A stretch of 64,000 bases of DNA from Bradyrhizobium diazoefficiens (GTDB taxonomy: Bacteria; Pseudomonadota; Alphaproteobacteria; Rhizobiales; Xanthobacteraceae). The notes beneath the pieces are model-generated. The model saw only the letters and a list, made by a program, of their open reading frames with translations, did no database searches and had not been told where the DNA came from. Positions within the stretch are counted from its first letter, which is position 1. Each line of letters starts with the position of its first letter. The stretch is taken from assembly GCF_016616885.1 (NCBI RefSeq), contig NZ_CP067102.1, forward strand, positions 7,034,501-7,098,500. The letters are read 5' to 3'. Shown piece by piece: positions 18,749 to 26,987 of this stretch. A program made the translations under genes and the position numbers.

Positions 18749-18800
18749 GCTGTCATCGCCCGCCTTGTGCGCAATTGCGCACTGGGCGGAGCATGACAGC
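18749..18800. terminator. Long hairpin between convergent genes
   Basis: GCTGTCAT ... ATGACAGC arms enclose CGCCCGCC / GGGCGG and a perfect 16-bp palindrome GTGCGCAATTGCGCAC at 18767-18782. It lies between the convergent stops at 18731 and 18824, where it would work as a bidirectional terminator. Related to the repeat at 33996-34139, which holds the same 16-bp palindrome. Confidence 0.6.
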
Positions 18801-18823
18801 GTCAATTGTGGCACCAGCCCTCC

Positions 18824-19618
18824 CTACTTCCCGAACTCCTCCCGCATCTTCGCCTGGATCTTGGCCATGCCGCCGATCCAGCGGTCGTAGTTCTCGGTCT
18901 TCTTGCGCATGTAGCCGAGCACCTGGGGGTGCGGCAGGATCAGGAAGGTCTCCTGCTCGAGGCCGGCGAGGACGTCGCTGGCAACCTGCTCCGGCGTGAG
19001 GTCACCGTCGCCGGATTGCGGGCCCTTCGGGATCGAGCGCAGCATGTTGGTGTCGACGCCCTGCGGGCAGAGGATCGAGACCTTGATGTTGTCAGCCTTG
19101 TGCGAGATCGCGAGGTTCTCGGCAAAGCCGACCGCGGCGTGCTTCGTCGTCGAATAAGCCGGGCTACCGACCTGCGACAGCAGGCCCGCGGCCGAGATGG
19201 TGTTGAGGAAATAACCGCCGCCACGCGCCTTCATGCGGGGGATGAGATGCCGCGCCGCATAGACATGCGCCATCACGTGGATCGCCCAGCTGCGCTGCCA
19301 TGGTTCATCGGAGGCGCCGCCGGCATTAACCGACATCGGATCGAAGCCGCCGCCGATGCCCGCGTTGGAGCAGAACAACGCGATGGGACCGAACTGCCGC
19401 TCGGTCTCCTCGATGACATGCGAAACATCTTTTTCCTGCGCGACGTCGCATTTGAAGGCTGCGCCATCGACCGTGGCGGCGACGGTGCGCGCGTTCGCAG
19501 CGTCCATGTCCGCGACCACGACCTTGGCGGCACCCGCCTTGTGAAAGGCCTCGCACAGCGCCTTGCCGATGCCGTTTGCGCCGCCTGTGACGACCACGAC
19601 CTTGCCGGTCACCTGCAT
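18824..19618 (-). CDS. Short-chain dehydrogenase/reductase
   Basis: 264 residues, classical SDR. TGGANGIG (11-18) binds NAD(P), NAG at 85-87 is the structural motif, and Ser142, Tyr155 and Lys159 (YSTTK) form the catalytic set. Asp37-like acidic residues after the second strand (VVVADMD) favour NAD(H). It converts a hydroxyl to a carbonyl, or the reverse, on an unidentified substrate. It is convergent with the benzoylformate-decarboxylase-like gene, so a shared pathway is possible but not indicated by strand. Confidence 0.92.
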   Translation of the reverse strand: MQVTGKVVVVTGGANGIGKALCEAFHKAGAAKVVVADMDAANARTVAATVDGAAFKCDVAQEKDVSHVIEETERQFGPIALFCSNAGIGGGFDPMSVNAGGASDEPWQRSWAIHVMAHVYAARHLIPRMKARGGGYFLNTISAAGLLSQVGSPAYSTTKHAAVGFAENLAISHKADNIKVSILCPQGVDTNMLRSIPKGPQSGDGDLTPEQVASDVLAGLEQETFLILPHPQVLGYMRKKTENYDRWIGGMAKIQAKMREEFGK

Positions 19619-19669
19619 GCGACGTCTCCTCTTTTCTTGATTTGTGTTATCCCGCTGCGCGGGACGCGC

Positions 19670-20365
19670 TCAGCTCAGCACGAGGTCGAGCACCGCGGTA
19701 TAATGGCATGCCGCGCCGGCCAAGACAAAGCCGTGCCAGATCGCATTCTGGAAGCGCAGCCGCCGCCAGGCGTGGAAGATCACGCCAAAACTGTAGAGCA
19801 GGCCGCCCGCCAGGATGAAACCAAGCACCAGCGCGGGCAGCGCCTTGACCACGGGGCCATAGAGCATCACGCCACTCCAGCCCATCGCAAGATAGATGCC
19901 CACGGCGACGCGATCGAACCGGCCGGGATAGCGAAGCTTCAGCACGATGCCGACGATCGCGACACACCAGACGCAGACAAGCAGTGCCAGCGCAAACACG
20001 CTGTCCTTCACCTCCAGGATGAACGGCGTGTAGGTCGCGGCGATCAGGAGATAGATCGCGGAATGGTCAAACCGCCGCAGCAGCCATTTCACCGGCGAGA
20101 TCGGCCAGAGATTATAGCTCGCAGACAGCACGAGCATCGAGAGCAGGCCGGCGACATAGATCGAGACCCCAGCGATGTCGGTCGCATCGGCATAGACCAC
20201 CGCCAGCACCACCAGAACAGTCGCAGCAATGATCCCGGAGAGCACACCGATGGCATGGATGATACCGTCAGCGATGATCTCGGCACGGTCGTAGTTCCAG
20301 CCCATCGCATCGGCGGCGGCATGGACGGAGTTCGAGGCGAACTGTTTCAGCGTAAAGACAGACAT
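19670..20365 (-). CDS. Hemolysin III / PAQR family membrane protein
   Basis: 231 residues with seven predicted transmembrane helices. Family residues are visible: YDRAEIIADGIIHAIG near the N terminus, FDHSAIYLLIAATYTPF in the middle and FHAWRRLRFQNAIWHGFVLAGAACHY at the end; the Ser/His/Asp/His/His set is the putative zinc site of the CREST/PAQR superfamily. I chose MSVFTLKQF at 20365 as start; the longer frame runs into unrelated sequence. The bacterial members have an envelope role (TrhA in membrane energetics/lipid homeostasis); haemolysis is not established for most. Confidence 0.9.
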   Translation of the reverse strand: MSVFTLKQFASNSVHAAADAMGWNYDRAEIIADGIIHAIGVLSGIIAATVLVVLAVVYADATDIAGVSIYVAGLLSMLVLSASYNLWPISPVKWLLRRFDHSAIYLLIAATYTPFILEVKDSVFALALLVCVWCVAIVGIVLKLRYPGRFDRVAVGIYLAMGWSGVMLYGPVVKALPALVLGFILAGGLLYSFGVIFHAWRRLRFQNAIWHGFVLAGAACHYTAVLDLVLS

Positions 20366-20545
20366 GGCGGTCCGAAAGCGTCGATCAGTGTCCAATATTG
20401 GTCTTTCGCAGTTAACGCGGCGTTCAACGGCTGCTTCGCCCAAGAAGGCGGTGGAAGTATGAAGCTTGATTTTCGTCAGGCAGTTGCCACTTTTGTGACT
20501 AGTCCATTTTGCGTATTTGCCCCCGCCCGAGATCCCCGCGTTCAT

Positions 20546-22015
20546 ATGGTATTCAGTTTCCAGGATATGGTCGAGGAGGCGCGCCTATCGGCCCGGGCGC
20601 TGATCGACTATGGCGAGCACTTCTTCAATCCGACGGTGCGGCTTGGTGTCACCGGCCTGTCGCGGGCCGGTAAGACCGTATTCATCACCGCGCTGATCCA
20701 CGGGCTGACGCGCGGCGGCCGGTTTCCGGTGTTCGAGGCCTATGCCTCGGGCCGGATCGCGCGGGCGCATCTGGCGCCGCAGCCGGACGATGCCGTGCCG
20801 CGCTTCTCCTATGAAAGCCATCTGCACGCGCTGATCGAGGAGCGACGCTGGCCGAACTCGACCGTCGACATCAGCGAGCTGCGTCTCGTCATCGACTATC
20901 AGCGCCCGAACGGCGCCGACCGCACATTGACGCTCGACATCGTCGACTATCCCGGCGAATGGCTGCTCGACCTGCCGCTGCTGCAGAAGAGTTTTGAGCA
21001 ATGGTCGGCGGAAAGCCTGGCGCTGTCGCGCGAAGCGCCGCGCGCCCATCTGGCCGCGGACTGGCACGTGCATCTGGCAACGCTCAAGCCCGAAGCGCGC
21101 GAGGACGAACAGGCGACGCTGACGGCCGCAAAGCTCTTCACCAATTATCTGCGCGCCTGCCGCGACGAGCGGTTTGCGATGAGCCTGTTGCCGCCTGGCC
21201 GTTTCCTGATGCCCGGCAGTCTCGCCGACACGCCGGCGCTAACGTTCGCGCCGCTCGACGTGCCCGTCGGCGGCCAGGCTCCGGAGGGATCGCTGTGGGC
21301 GATGATGGTGCGCCGCTACGAGGCCTACAAGGATGTCGTGGTGCGGCCGTTCTTCAGGGATCACTTTGCCCGGCTCGATCGTCAGATCGTGCTCGCCGAT
21401 GCGCTTTCCGCATTCAACTCCGGACCCGAAGCGCTGCACGATCTCGAAGCCGCGCTGGCCGGCATTCTCGACTGCTTTAACATCGGCCGCAGCACGCTCC
21501 TCTCCAGCCTGTTCCGGCCGCGCATCGACCGCATCCTGTTTGCGGCGACCAAGGCCGATCATCTGCATCATTCCAGTCACGACCGGTTAGAGGCCGTGCT
21601 GCGTCGCGCGGTTACGCGCGCCGTGGCGCGCGCGGAAGATACCGGCGCGGAGATCGACGTCGTCGCGCTCGCCGCCGTCCGCGCCACACGCGAGGCACAG
21701 GTCGCGCATGGCCGCGACAAATTACCCTCGATCCTGGGCACGCCGGCCGCGGGCGAAAGCGCCAACGGTGAGTTCTTTGACGGCAACACGGAGGTCGCGA
21801 CGTTTCCTGGCGACCTGCCTTTGGATCCCGAACCGCTGTTCGACGGCCGCGATGCGTTCCGTGGCCTCTCGACGGAAGCCGCCGAGAAGAGCGACTTCCG
21901 CTTTCTGCGCTTCCGCCCACCCAAGCTCGAGCGTGAAGGGACGAACGAGCCGGCGCTGCCTCACATCCGCCTCGACCGTGCCTTGCAGTTCCTGATCGGA
22001 GACAAGCTCGCATGA
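20546..22015 (+). CDS. ycjX: YcjX family GTPase-like protein
   Basis: 489 residues from ATG at 20546; another in-frame ATG at 20459 would add 29 residues of low similarity. The Walker A loop VTGLSRAGKT lies at about 35-44 and a DxxG-like Walker B is in LDIVDYPGEWLLDL. YcjX proteins are stress-associated P-loop proteins, paired with the YcjF membrane protein in many proteobacteria. The stop overlaps the ATG of ycjF by 4 bp, which indicates translational coupling. No phage-shock pspABC genes are next to it here. Cytosolic, probably membrane-associated through YcjF. Confidence 0.9.
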   Translation: MVFSFQDMVEEARLSARALIDYGEHFFNPTVRLGVTGLSRAGKTVFITALIHGLTRGGRFPVFEAYASGRIARAHLAPQPDDAVPRFSYESHLHALIEERRWPNSTVDISELRLVIDYQRPNGADRTLTLDIVDYPGEWLLDLPLLQKSFEQWSAESLALSREAPRAHLAADWHVHLATLKPEAREDEQATLTAAKLFTNYLRACRDERFAMSLLPPGRFLMPGSLADTPALTFAPLDVPVGGQAPEGSLWAMMVRRYEAYKDVVVRPFFRDHFARLDRQIVLADALSAFNSGPEALHDLEAALAGILDCFNIGRSTLLSSLFRPRIDRILFAATKADHLHHSSHDRLEAVLRRAVTRAVARAEDTGAEIDVVALAAVRATREAQVAHGRDKLPSILGTPAAGESANGEFFDGNTEVATFPGDLPLDPEPLFDGRDAFRGLSTEAAEKSDFRFLRFRPPKLEREGTNEPALPHIRLDRALQFLIGDKLA

Positions 22016-23040
22016 ACGACCGATCGAAGCCACGGCGGCCGGCGACGTTCCGGCTCGACGATCCCGGGGTCGTCGTCAGCAACGCCGACGAGACCAGTCG
22101 GCCGGGCCGCACCACCATTCAGATCACGCCGGAACCCGATCCGGCGACGTTGCCCGTGCCGATAGAAACCGCGCTTCCGGCGCGGCGCGGTTTTCCGTGG
22201 GGCGCGCTGTTCTGGTCCGGCGTCGCCGGCTTGACGCTGCTCGGCACCGGGCTCGGCGTTGTCCGTCTGATCGAAGATCTGTTCGCGCGCAGCGAGAGCC
22301 TCGGCTTCGTCGGGCTCGCGCTCGCCTTCGTCACCACGCTTGCGCTCGCGGTGGTGATCGGGCGCGAGGCGTTCGGCCTTGCACGCCTTGCCACGATCGA
22401 AAAACTGCATCGGCGTGCTGCCGAGGTGCTCGCCAGCGACGATCGCAAGGAGAGCCGCGCCATCGTGCAGGATCTGATCGCGATTGCGCACCAGAACCCG
22501 CAGCTTGCCCGCGCCCGTGCCGCACTCGAAAGTCATGCCAGTGAGATCATCGACGGTGCCGACATGATCCGGCTCGCGGAACGCGAATTGATATCGCCGC
22601 TGGATGCGGAGGCACGGCGGCTGGTGTCGTCGGCGGCGCAGCGGGTCTCGATTGTCACGGCGGTGTCGCCGCGCGCTCTGTTCGACGTGCTGTTCGTGTT
22701 CGTGGCCTCGCTGCGCCTGATCCGCCAGCTCGCCCGGCTCTATGGCGGCCGGCCCGGCGCGCTCGGCATGATCCGCCTGCTCCGCCACGTCATCGCCCAT
22801 CTCGCCATCACCGGCGGCCTCGCCGCAGGCGACAGCCTGGTGCAGCAGATGCTTGGCCACGGGATTGCAGCAAAACTGTCGCAGCGGCTCGGTGAAGGCA
22901 TGCTCAACGGGCTCTTGACGGCGCGGCTGGGTCTCGCCGCGATCGATGTCACGAGGCCGCTGCCGTTCGCAGCCCTGCCGCCGCCAAGGCTGTCGGATCT
23001 CGCGACGGATCTGCTGCGAAGGAAAGAGGACGAGGACTAA
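22012..23040 (+). CDS. ycjF: YcjF-like DUF697 membrane protein
   Basis: 342 residues. A proline-rich cytosolic N terminus is followed by two close hydrophobic segments (about 64-84 and 98-118), then the conserved DUF697 region with SPRALFDVLFVFVASLRLIRQLARLYGGRPG and a third hydrophobic part. This is the usual architecture of TIGR01620/YcjF. ATG overlaps the ycjX stop. The 3' end overlaps the 3' end of the convergent glycosyltransferase gene by 92 bp, which is unusual for two real genes. Confidence 0.88.
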   Translation: MNDRSKPRRPATFRLDDPGVVVSNADETSRPGRTTIQITPEPDPATLPVPIETALPARRGFPWGALFWSGVAGLTLLGTGLGVVRLIEDLFARSESLGFVGLALAFVTTLALAVVIGREAFGLARLATIEKLHRRAAEVLASDDRKESRAIVQDLIAIAHQNPQLARARAALESHASEIIDGADMIRLAERELISPLDAEARRLVSSAAQRVSIVTAVSPRALFDVLFVFVASLRLIRQLARLYGGRPGALGMIRLLRHVIAHLAITGGLAAGDSLVQQMLGHGIAAKLSQRLGEGMLNGLLTARLGLAAIDVTRPLPFAALPPPRLSDLATDLLRRKEDED

Positions 23041-24664
23041 CTCGCAGGGCCAGCACGCGCCACTGGAACAGCGGTGAGTCCTTTGGCGGAGACAGCTCCG
23101 GGGTCCATCCGGTGAGCTTATCGATCGTGTAGGTATCGATCAGGACACCGCGCCAGCGGCGTTCGACCTGCCCCAATGGCGCGCGCGTCGCCGGGATCGA
23201 CTCCCAGAGAGGCGAATGATCATCGGGCTGGCGACCGATATAGATCCCCACCTGCCCCTTGATCCGGTCCATGCCGGGATCGCGGAAATCCTGGAAGCGG
23301 CCGCGCTCGTTGATTTCGACCACGGGGACGCGGCCGCGGAACAGCCAGCGCATCATGGCGTAGGTGCGATAGTCCGTGGTCGCGATCCAGGTCGCGCCGG
23401 TCTCATCCAACGCGGCCTGTGCGCGCGCGGCGATCTGCTCGTAGCCGGCCTCGGCGCCGATTGGATCCATCTTGCCGAGGAAATTCCAGGGCGCCGCGAC
23501 GTAATAGAGGAACACGAGCACGACGAAGGCGATCCCCGAAACCAGCGCCGCGTCCACCCAGAAGGTGCACGACCGGATCATTCGCGCCGACCAGCCTTCT
23601 TTCGACAGCATCGCAAGGTTCACCGCGGCGGCGGCGAAGCCGATCGGCCACATGAACATCGGCCAGGTGTCGCCGACCCGGAGCGTCAATGACTTGAAGA
23701 AGAAATAGACGAACGGCACGAGCACCGCGGTCGACAGCAGGATCGCAACCGGCTCGCGCCTGCGGTAGCCGCGCCACACCGTCATGACGAGGCCCAACAG
23801 CACCACCGGCAGCATGACGAAGCCGACGAGGCCGAATTGCAGGCCGACATAGTCGCCGATGGTGCGGAACGAGATACCGTAATTGGTGGTAGCGCGCACG
23901 CCCTGGAAACGAAACGAGGCCCAGTCGTGCTGCGCGTTCCAGATCAGCACCGGCGAGAACATTGCGATCGCGATCAGCATCGCGAGATAAGGATAGGGGC
24001 TGCGCAGCCAGCGCCAGCGCCAATCCGGCACCAGCAGGAACGCAGCGACCGCGGGCGCGAACATGATGGCGGTGAATTTCGACAGCAGCGACAGGCCGGC
24101 CAACAGGCCGGCCGCAAGCCACCAGCGGCCATCCCCGCTCTGCGCCAGCCGCACCAGTGACCACATCATCGCCACCGCAAACGGGATCATGGCGACGTCG
24201 GGGGCAACCTTGGCCATCAGCAGGCCGTAATAGAGCGCGGCCTCCGGCATCAGCACCGCCACCACGATCGCGCGCACATCATGGGTGAGGCGGCGGACGA
24301 TGTCGGCGAGCAGACACTGCGTCACCAGCATCGCGACGATGCCGCCGAAGCGGACCCCGAGCACGGTATCGCCGAAGATCGCGGTACCGAGCCGGATCAG
24401 CCAGGCGATGCCGGGCGGATGATCAAGGAAGCTCAGCGCCGCCTCTTTCGACCAGGTCCAGTAATAGGCCTCGTCGGTGCGCAGCTCGATCGCGGAGGCA
24501 TAGACGATGCGCAACACCGTCATCGCGGCGATCACCAGCGCGGCCATGACGAGCGGCCGGCGCGACGCGCCGTCGGGCTTCACGGTGATGTCGGGAGCGA
24601 TCGTCACGGCCGCGCTTTTCCCTGAGTTGGGAGGGGGAGTCAATGTGGGGATGTTGCCATCCAT
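22949..24664 (-). CDS. GT-C family glycosyltransferase (ArnT/PMT-like, GT39)
   Basis: 571 residues with about 10-12 membrane segments. The first luminal loop contains LRTDEAYYWTWSK, where Asp-Glu is the metal/catalytic motif of GT-C polyprenyl-phosphate sugar transferases, followed by LDHPPGIAWLIRLG; the C-terminal third is soluble. These enzymes move a sugar from undecaprenyl phosphate to lipid A or protein on the periplasmic side. I set the start at MDGNIP (24664) because the longer frame reads through a palindromic repeat. The last 92 bp overlap ycjF; the C-terminal tail is Ala-rich and may be dispensable. Confidence 0.85.
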   Translation of the reverse strand: MDGNIPTLTPPPNSGKSAAVTIAPDITVKPDGASRRPLVMAALVIAAMTVLRIVYASAIELRTDEAYYWTWSKEAALSFLDHPPGIAWLIRLGTAIFGDTVLGVRFGGIVAMLVTQCLLADIVRRLTHDVRAIVVAVLMPEAALYYGLLMAKVAPDVAMIPFAVAMMWSLVRLAQSGDGRWWLAAGLLAGLSLLSKFTAIMFAPAVAAFLLVPDWRWRWLRSPYPYLAMLIAIAMFSPVLIWNAQHDWASFRFQGVRATTNYGISFRTIGDYVGLQFGLVGFVMLPVVLLGLVMTVWRGYRRREPVAILLSTAVLVPFVYFFFKSLTLRVGDTWPMFMWPIGFAAAAVNLAMLSKEGWSARMIRSCTFWVDAALVSGIAFVVLVFLYYVAAPWNFLGKMDPIGAEAGYEQIAARAQAALDETGATWIATTDYRTYAMMRWLFRGRVPVVEINERGRFQDFRDPGMDRIKGQVGIYIGRQPDDHSPLWESIPATRAPLGQVERRWRGVLIDTYTIDKLTGWTPELSPPKDSPLFQWRVLALRVSPRPLSFAADPSRDPTALAAAGLRTAAAS

Positions 24665-24686
24665 GTCTGCCGCGCGGGACAGAACC

Positions 24687-24772
24687 GTAGGGTGGGCAAA
24701 GCGAAGCGTGCCCACAGCCTGGCATGCGTCGGAATGGTGGGCACGGCGCAAGAGCGCCTTTGCCCACCCTAC
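24687..24772. repeat. Dispersed palindromic repeat, GTAGGGTGGG family
   Basis: GTAGGGTGGGCAAAG at the left and CTTTGCCCACCCTAC at the right are exact reverse complements, with CGTGCCCACA / GTGGGCACG inside. Related by its ends to 4481-4595. It lies in the divergent gap between the glycosyltransferase and cyaC-like genes. Confidence 0.85.
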
Positions 24773-24881
24773 GATACTTACGATTGCGTAACCTTGTCGG
24801 TTATGTGATCCGGCCGCTCGTTCACAGGTGGAATTTAACTCTCCCCTGGCTGTTCTCCTCAGTGAACTGGTACAACGAATC

Positions 24882-26618
24882 ATGGCCGCCACCGCCCTGT
24901 CACGATTGCCCGAACTCGTCCGCTCGACCAGCGCGCGGCAGGTGCGGCTGGTCTGCGGCGTCATCCTGTTCTCTTACGTGGTCAGCCATTTCCTCAACCA
25001 TGCGCTCGGCAATATCTCCGTCGATGCCATGCAGATCGGGGTCTATTACCACACGTCGTTCTGGCAGTTCCTCCCCGTCGCGATCGTGTTCTATGGCGCA
25101 GCCCTCACCCATATGGGGCTTGGCATCTATGCGCTGTACCAGCGCCGCCAATTCCGCTGGAAGACGATCGAGCCGCTGCAGCTCGTGCTGGGGCTGAGCA
25201 TCCCGGCGCTGGTGATGGCGCATGTGATCGGCGTGCGGCTCGCCCAGACGCTGTACGGGCATGAGAAGCTGTATCCGCAGGAACTCTATCTGTTCTTTGT
25301 CGTGTCATCCAACCGCCTCTGGACGATGACGATCCTGCTCATCGTCGCCTGGGTGCACGGCTGTATCGGCATCTATTTCTGGCTCCGGCTCAAACCGTTC
25401 TTCATCCGTGCGGCGCCGTACCTGCTGGCGGCAGCCGTGCTGATCCCGACGCTGGCGCTGCTCGGCATCTACCAGGGCGGCCGCAGCGTCGCCGCCGAGA
25501 GCGAGGACGGCGAGTGGCGCACGCATAATTTCACGCAGCGTCAGGTCGGCACGGTCGCGGAAGCCGATACACTCGACCGTATCACCGGCGCCCTGACCAT
25601 CAGCTATGTCGGCCTGCTCGGACTGGTGCTGCTCGGGCGCGGCGTGCGCGGCTGGCGCGAGCGGCGCGGCGGCATGATCGCGCTGTCCTACGGCAACGGC
25701 AAGACGGTGCGCGTGCCCAAGGGCCTCTCCGTGCTGGAAGCGAGCCTTCGCCACAACGTGCCGCATGCCAGCGTCTGCGGCGGCCGCGCCCGCTGCTCGA
25801 CCTGCCGCATCCGCATCATCGGCGACCACGGCACCTTGCCCGAGCCGTCACAGCGCGAGGCCTTCGTGCTGGCCCGCGTCGGCACCGCCGATCCCTCGAT
25901 CCGGCTTGCCTGCCAGCTGCGGCCGAACTCCGACCTCTCCTTCTTCCAGCTGTTCATGCCGCACATGCTGTCGGCCAACGCGCATGCGTCCGCGCCGGCC
26001 AGAATCGGCCAGGAGCGCTATCTCGTCAGCCTGTTCGTGGACATGCGCGGCTCGACGCAGTTGGCCGAGAAGCGGCTGCCGTTCGATACCGTCTTCATCG
26101 TCAATCGCTTCCTCGGCGCGGTGTCGCAGGCCGTGATCGAGAATGGCGGCCAGCCGAACCAGTTCGTCGGTGACGGCATGCTGGCGCTGTTCGGCCTCAC
26201 CAGCGATCCGCAAGCCGCCTGCCGGCAGGCCCTGAAGGCGGTGGCAGCCATCGCGACCCATGTGGACGAGCTCAACGAGCTGCTGAGCCACGATCTGCGC
26301 CAGCCGATCCGCTTCGGCATCGGTGTCCACGGCGGCGAGGTCATCATCGGCGACATTGGCTACCGCGACCACATCGTCTTCACCGCGCTCGGCGACGCCG
26401 TGAACGTCGCGGCCCGGCTTCAGGACATGACCAAGACGCTGGCCTGCGAGGCGATCGTCTCCGAGGAGGTCAGCCGCACCGCCGGCCTTCACGACGATGC
26501 CCTGCCGAAGCAGGAGGTCGCGATCCGCGGCCGCGACGAGCCGATGGTGGTGCGCGTCGTTGCGGACACCAGGGCATTGTCGGCTCTCATTGCCGGCGGC
26601 GAGCGCGTCGCGGCGTAA
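24882..26618 (+). CDS. CyaC-like redox adenylate cyclase: diheme-b anchor, 2Fe-2S ferredoxin, class III cyclase
   Basis: 578 residues, three modules. Residues 20-255: six membrane helices with histidines His36/His40, His77, His114 and His159, fitting the tetra-histidine signature of diheme-b succinate:quinone oxidoreductase anchors. Residues 265-355: plant-type ferredoxin with Cys299, Cys305, Cys308 and Cys344. Residues 378-560: class III cyclase with metal Asp387 (LFVDMRGST), VGDGMLALF, and GDAVNVAARL for the transition-state Asn/Arg. The order is that of Sinorhizobium meliloti CyaC, reported as a quinone-responsive, haem-b and Fe-S containing cyclase. I infer that it reports the quinone pool or oxygen state as cAMP. 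Start chosen at MAATALSR; the upstream 18 codons look non-conserved. Confidence 0.9.
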   Translation: MAATALSRLPELVRSTSARQVRLVCGVILFSYVVSHFLNHALGNISVDAMQIGVYYHTSFWQFLPVAIVFYGAALTHMGLGIYALYQRRQFRWKTIEPLQLVLGLSIPALVMAHVIGVRLAQTLYGHEKLYPQELYLFFVVSSNRLWTMTILLIVAWVHGCIGIYFWLRLKPFFIRAAPYLLAAAVLIPTLALLGIYQGGRSVAAESEDGEWRTHNFTQRQVGTVAEADTLDRITGALTISYVGLLGLVLLGRGVRGWRERRGGMIALSYGNGKTVRVPKGLSVLEASLRHNVPHASVCGGRARCSTCRIRIIGDHGTLPEPSQREAFVLARVGTADPSIRLACQLRPNSDLSFFQLFMPHMLSANAHASAPARIGQERYLVSLFVDMRGSTQLAEKRLPFDTVFIVNRFLGAVSQAVIENGGQPNQFVGDGMLALFGLTSDPQAACRQALKAVAAIATHVDELNELLSHDLRQPIRFGIGVHGGEVIIGDIGYRDHIVFTALGDAVNVAARLQDMTKTLACEAIVSEEVSRTAGLHDDALPKQEVAIRGRDEPMVVRVVADTRALSALIAGGERVAA

Positions 26619-26637
26619 GGCGCGAACCGCGCGGGAA

Positions 26638-26847
26638 GTGCGCTCCCTCGCCCGCTTGCGGGTGTTCAGACCGGGGACATGGTGGAGAGGGTTGGGGAGA
26701 GGGTGTCTCCGCAACGGGGACAATCCCCAGGAGGCGAGAGCCCTCACCCGCGCCTTCGGCATAGCCGAGTCGAAGACTCGGCGTCCCCTAGGAGGACGGC
26801 CGCCGAAGGCGGCCTATGCTCTCCCGCAAGCGGGAGAGGTGCAGCAC
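26638..26847. repeat. Dispersed inverted repeat (TGCGCTCCCTC...GGGAGAGG family)
   Basis: GTGCGCTCCCTCGCCCGCTT at the left pairs imperfectly with AGCGGGAGAGGTGCAGCAC at the right, and the core CTCCCGC-AA-GCGGGAG at 26821-26836 is itself a hairpin like that at 3538-3559. It fills most of the 369-bp gap (26619-26987) between the cyclase and sorA-like genes. Nothing else is evident there except the GGGAGGAG ribosome binding site of the next gene. Confidence 0.75.
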
Positions 26848-26987
26848 CAACACCGGCGTGTTGCAGCGCAACGGCATGGGCTTGCTGCGAAAGCACGAAT
26901 TGACTTCACGTGAGTCGTTGCGACAGATGAGCGCGAGTCTTGCGGTGATGACCGCAAGCCAACGGAAAGCTCCGGGAGGAGACCAGA

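Noticed and set aside
18806..20545. Upstream extension of the YcjX frame to more than 1000 codons
   Set aside because: The extension is antisense to the SDR and hemolysin III genes, has no recognisable domain, and YcjX starts naturally near 20546.
24780..24830. TGTGA ... TCACA pair upstream of the cyclase gene as a Crp box
   Set aside because: The spacing is 12 rather than 6 bp, so it does not fit a Crp/FixK-type site.
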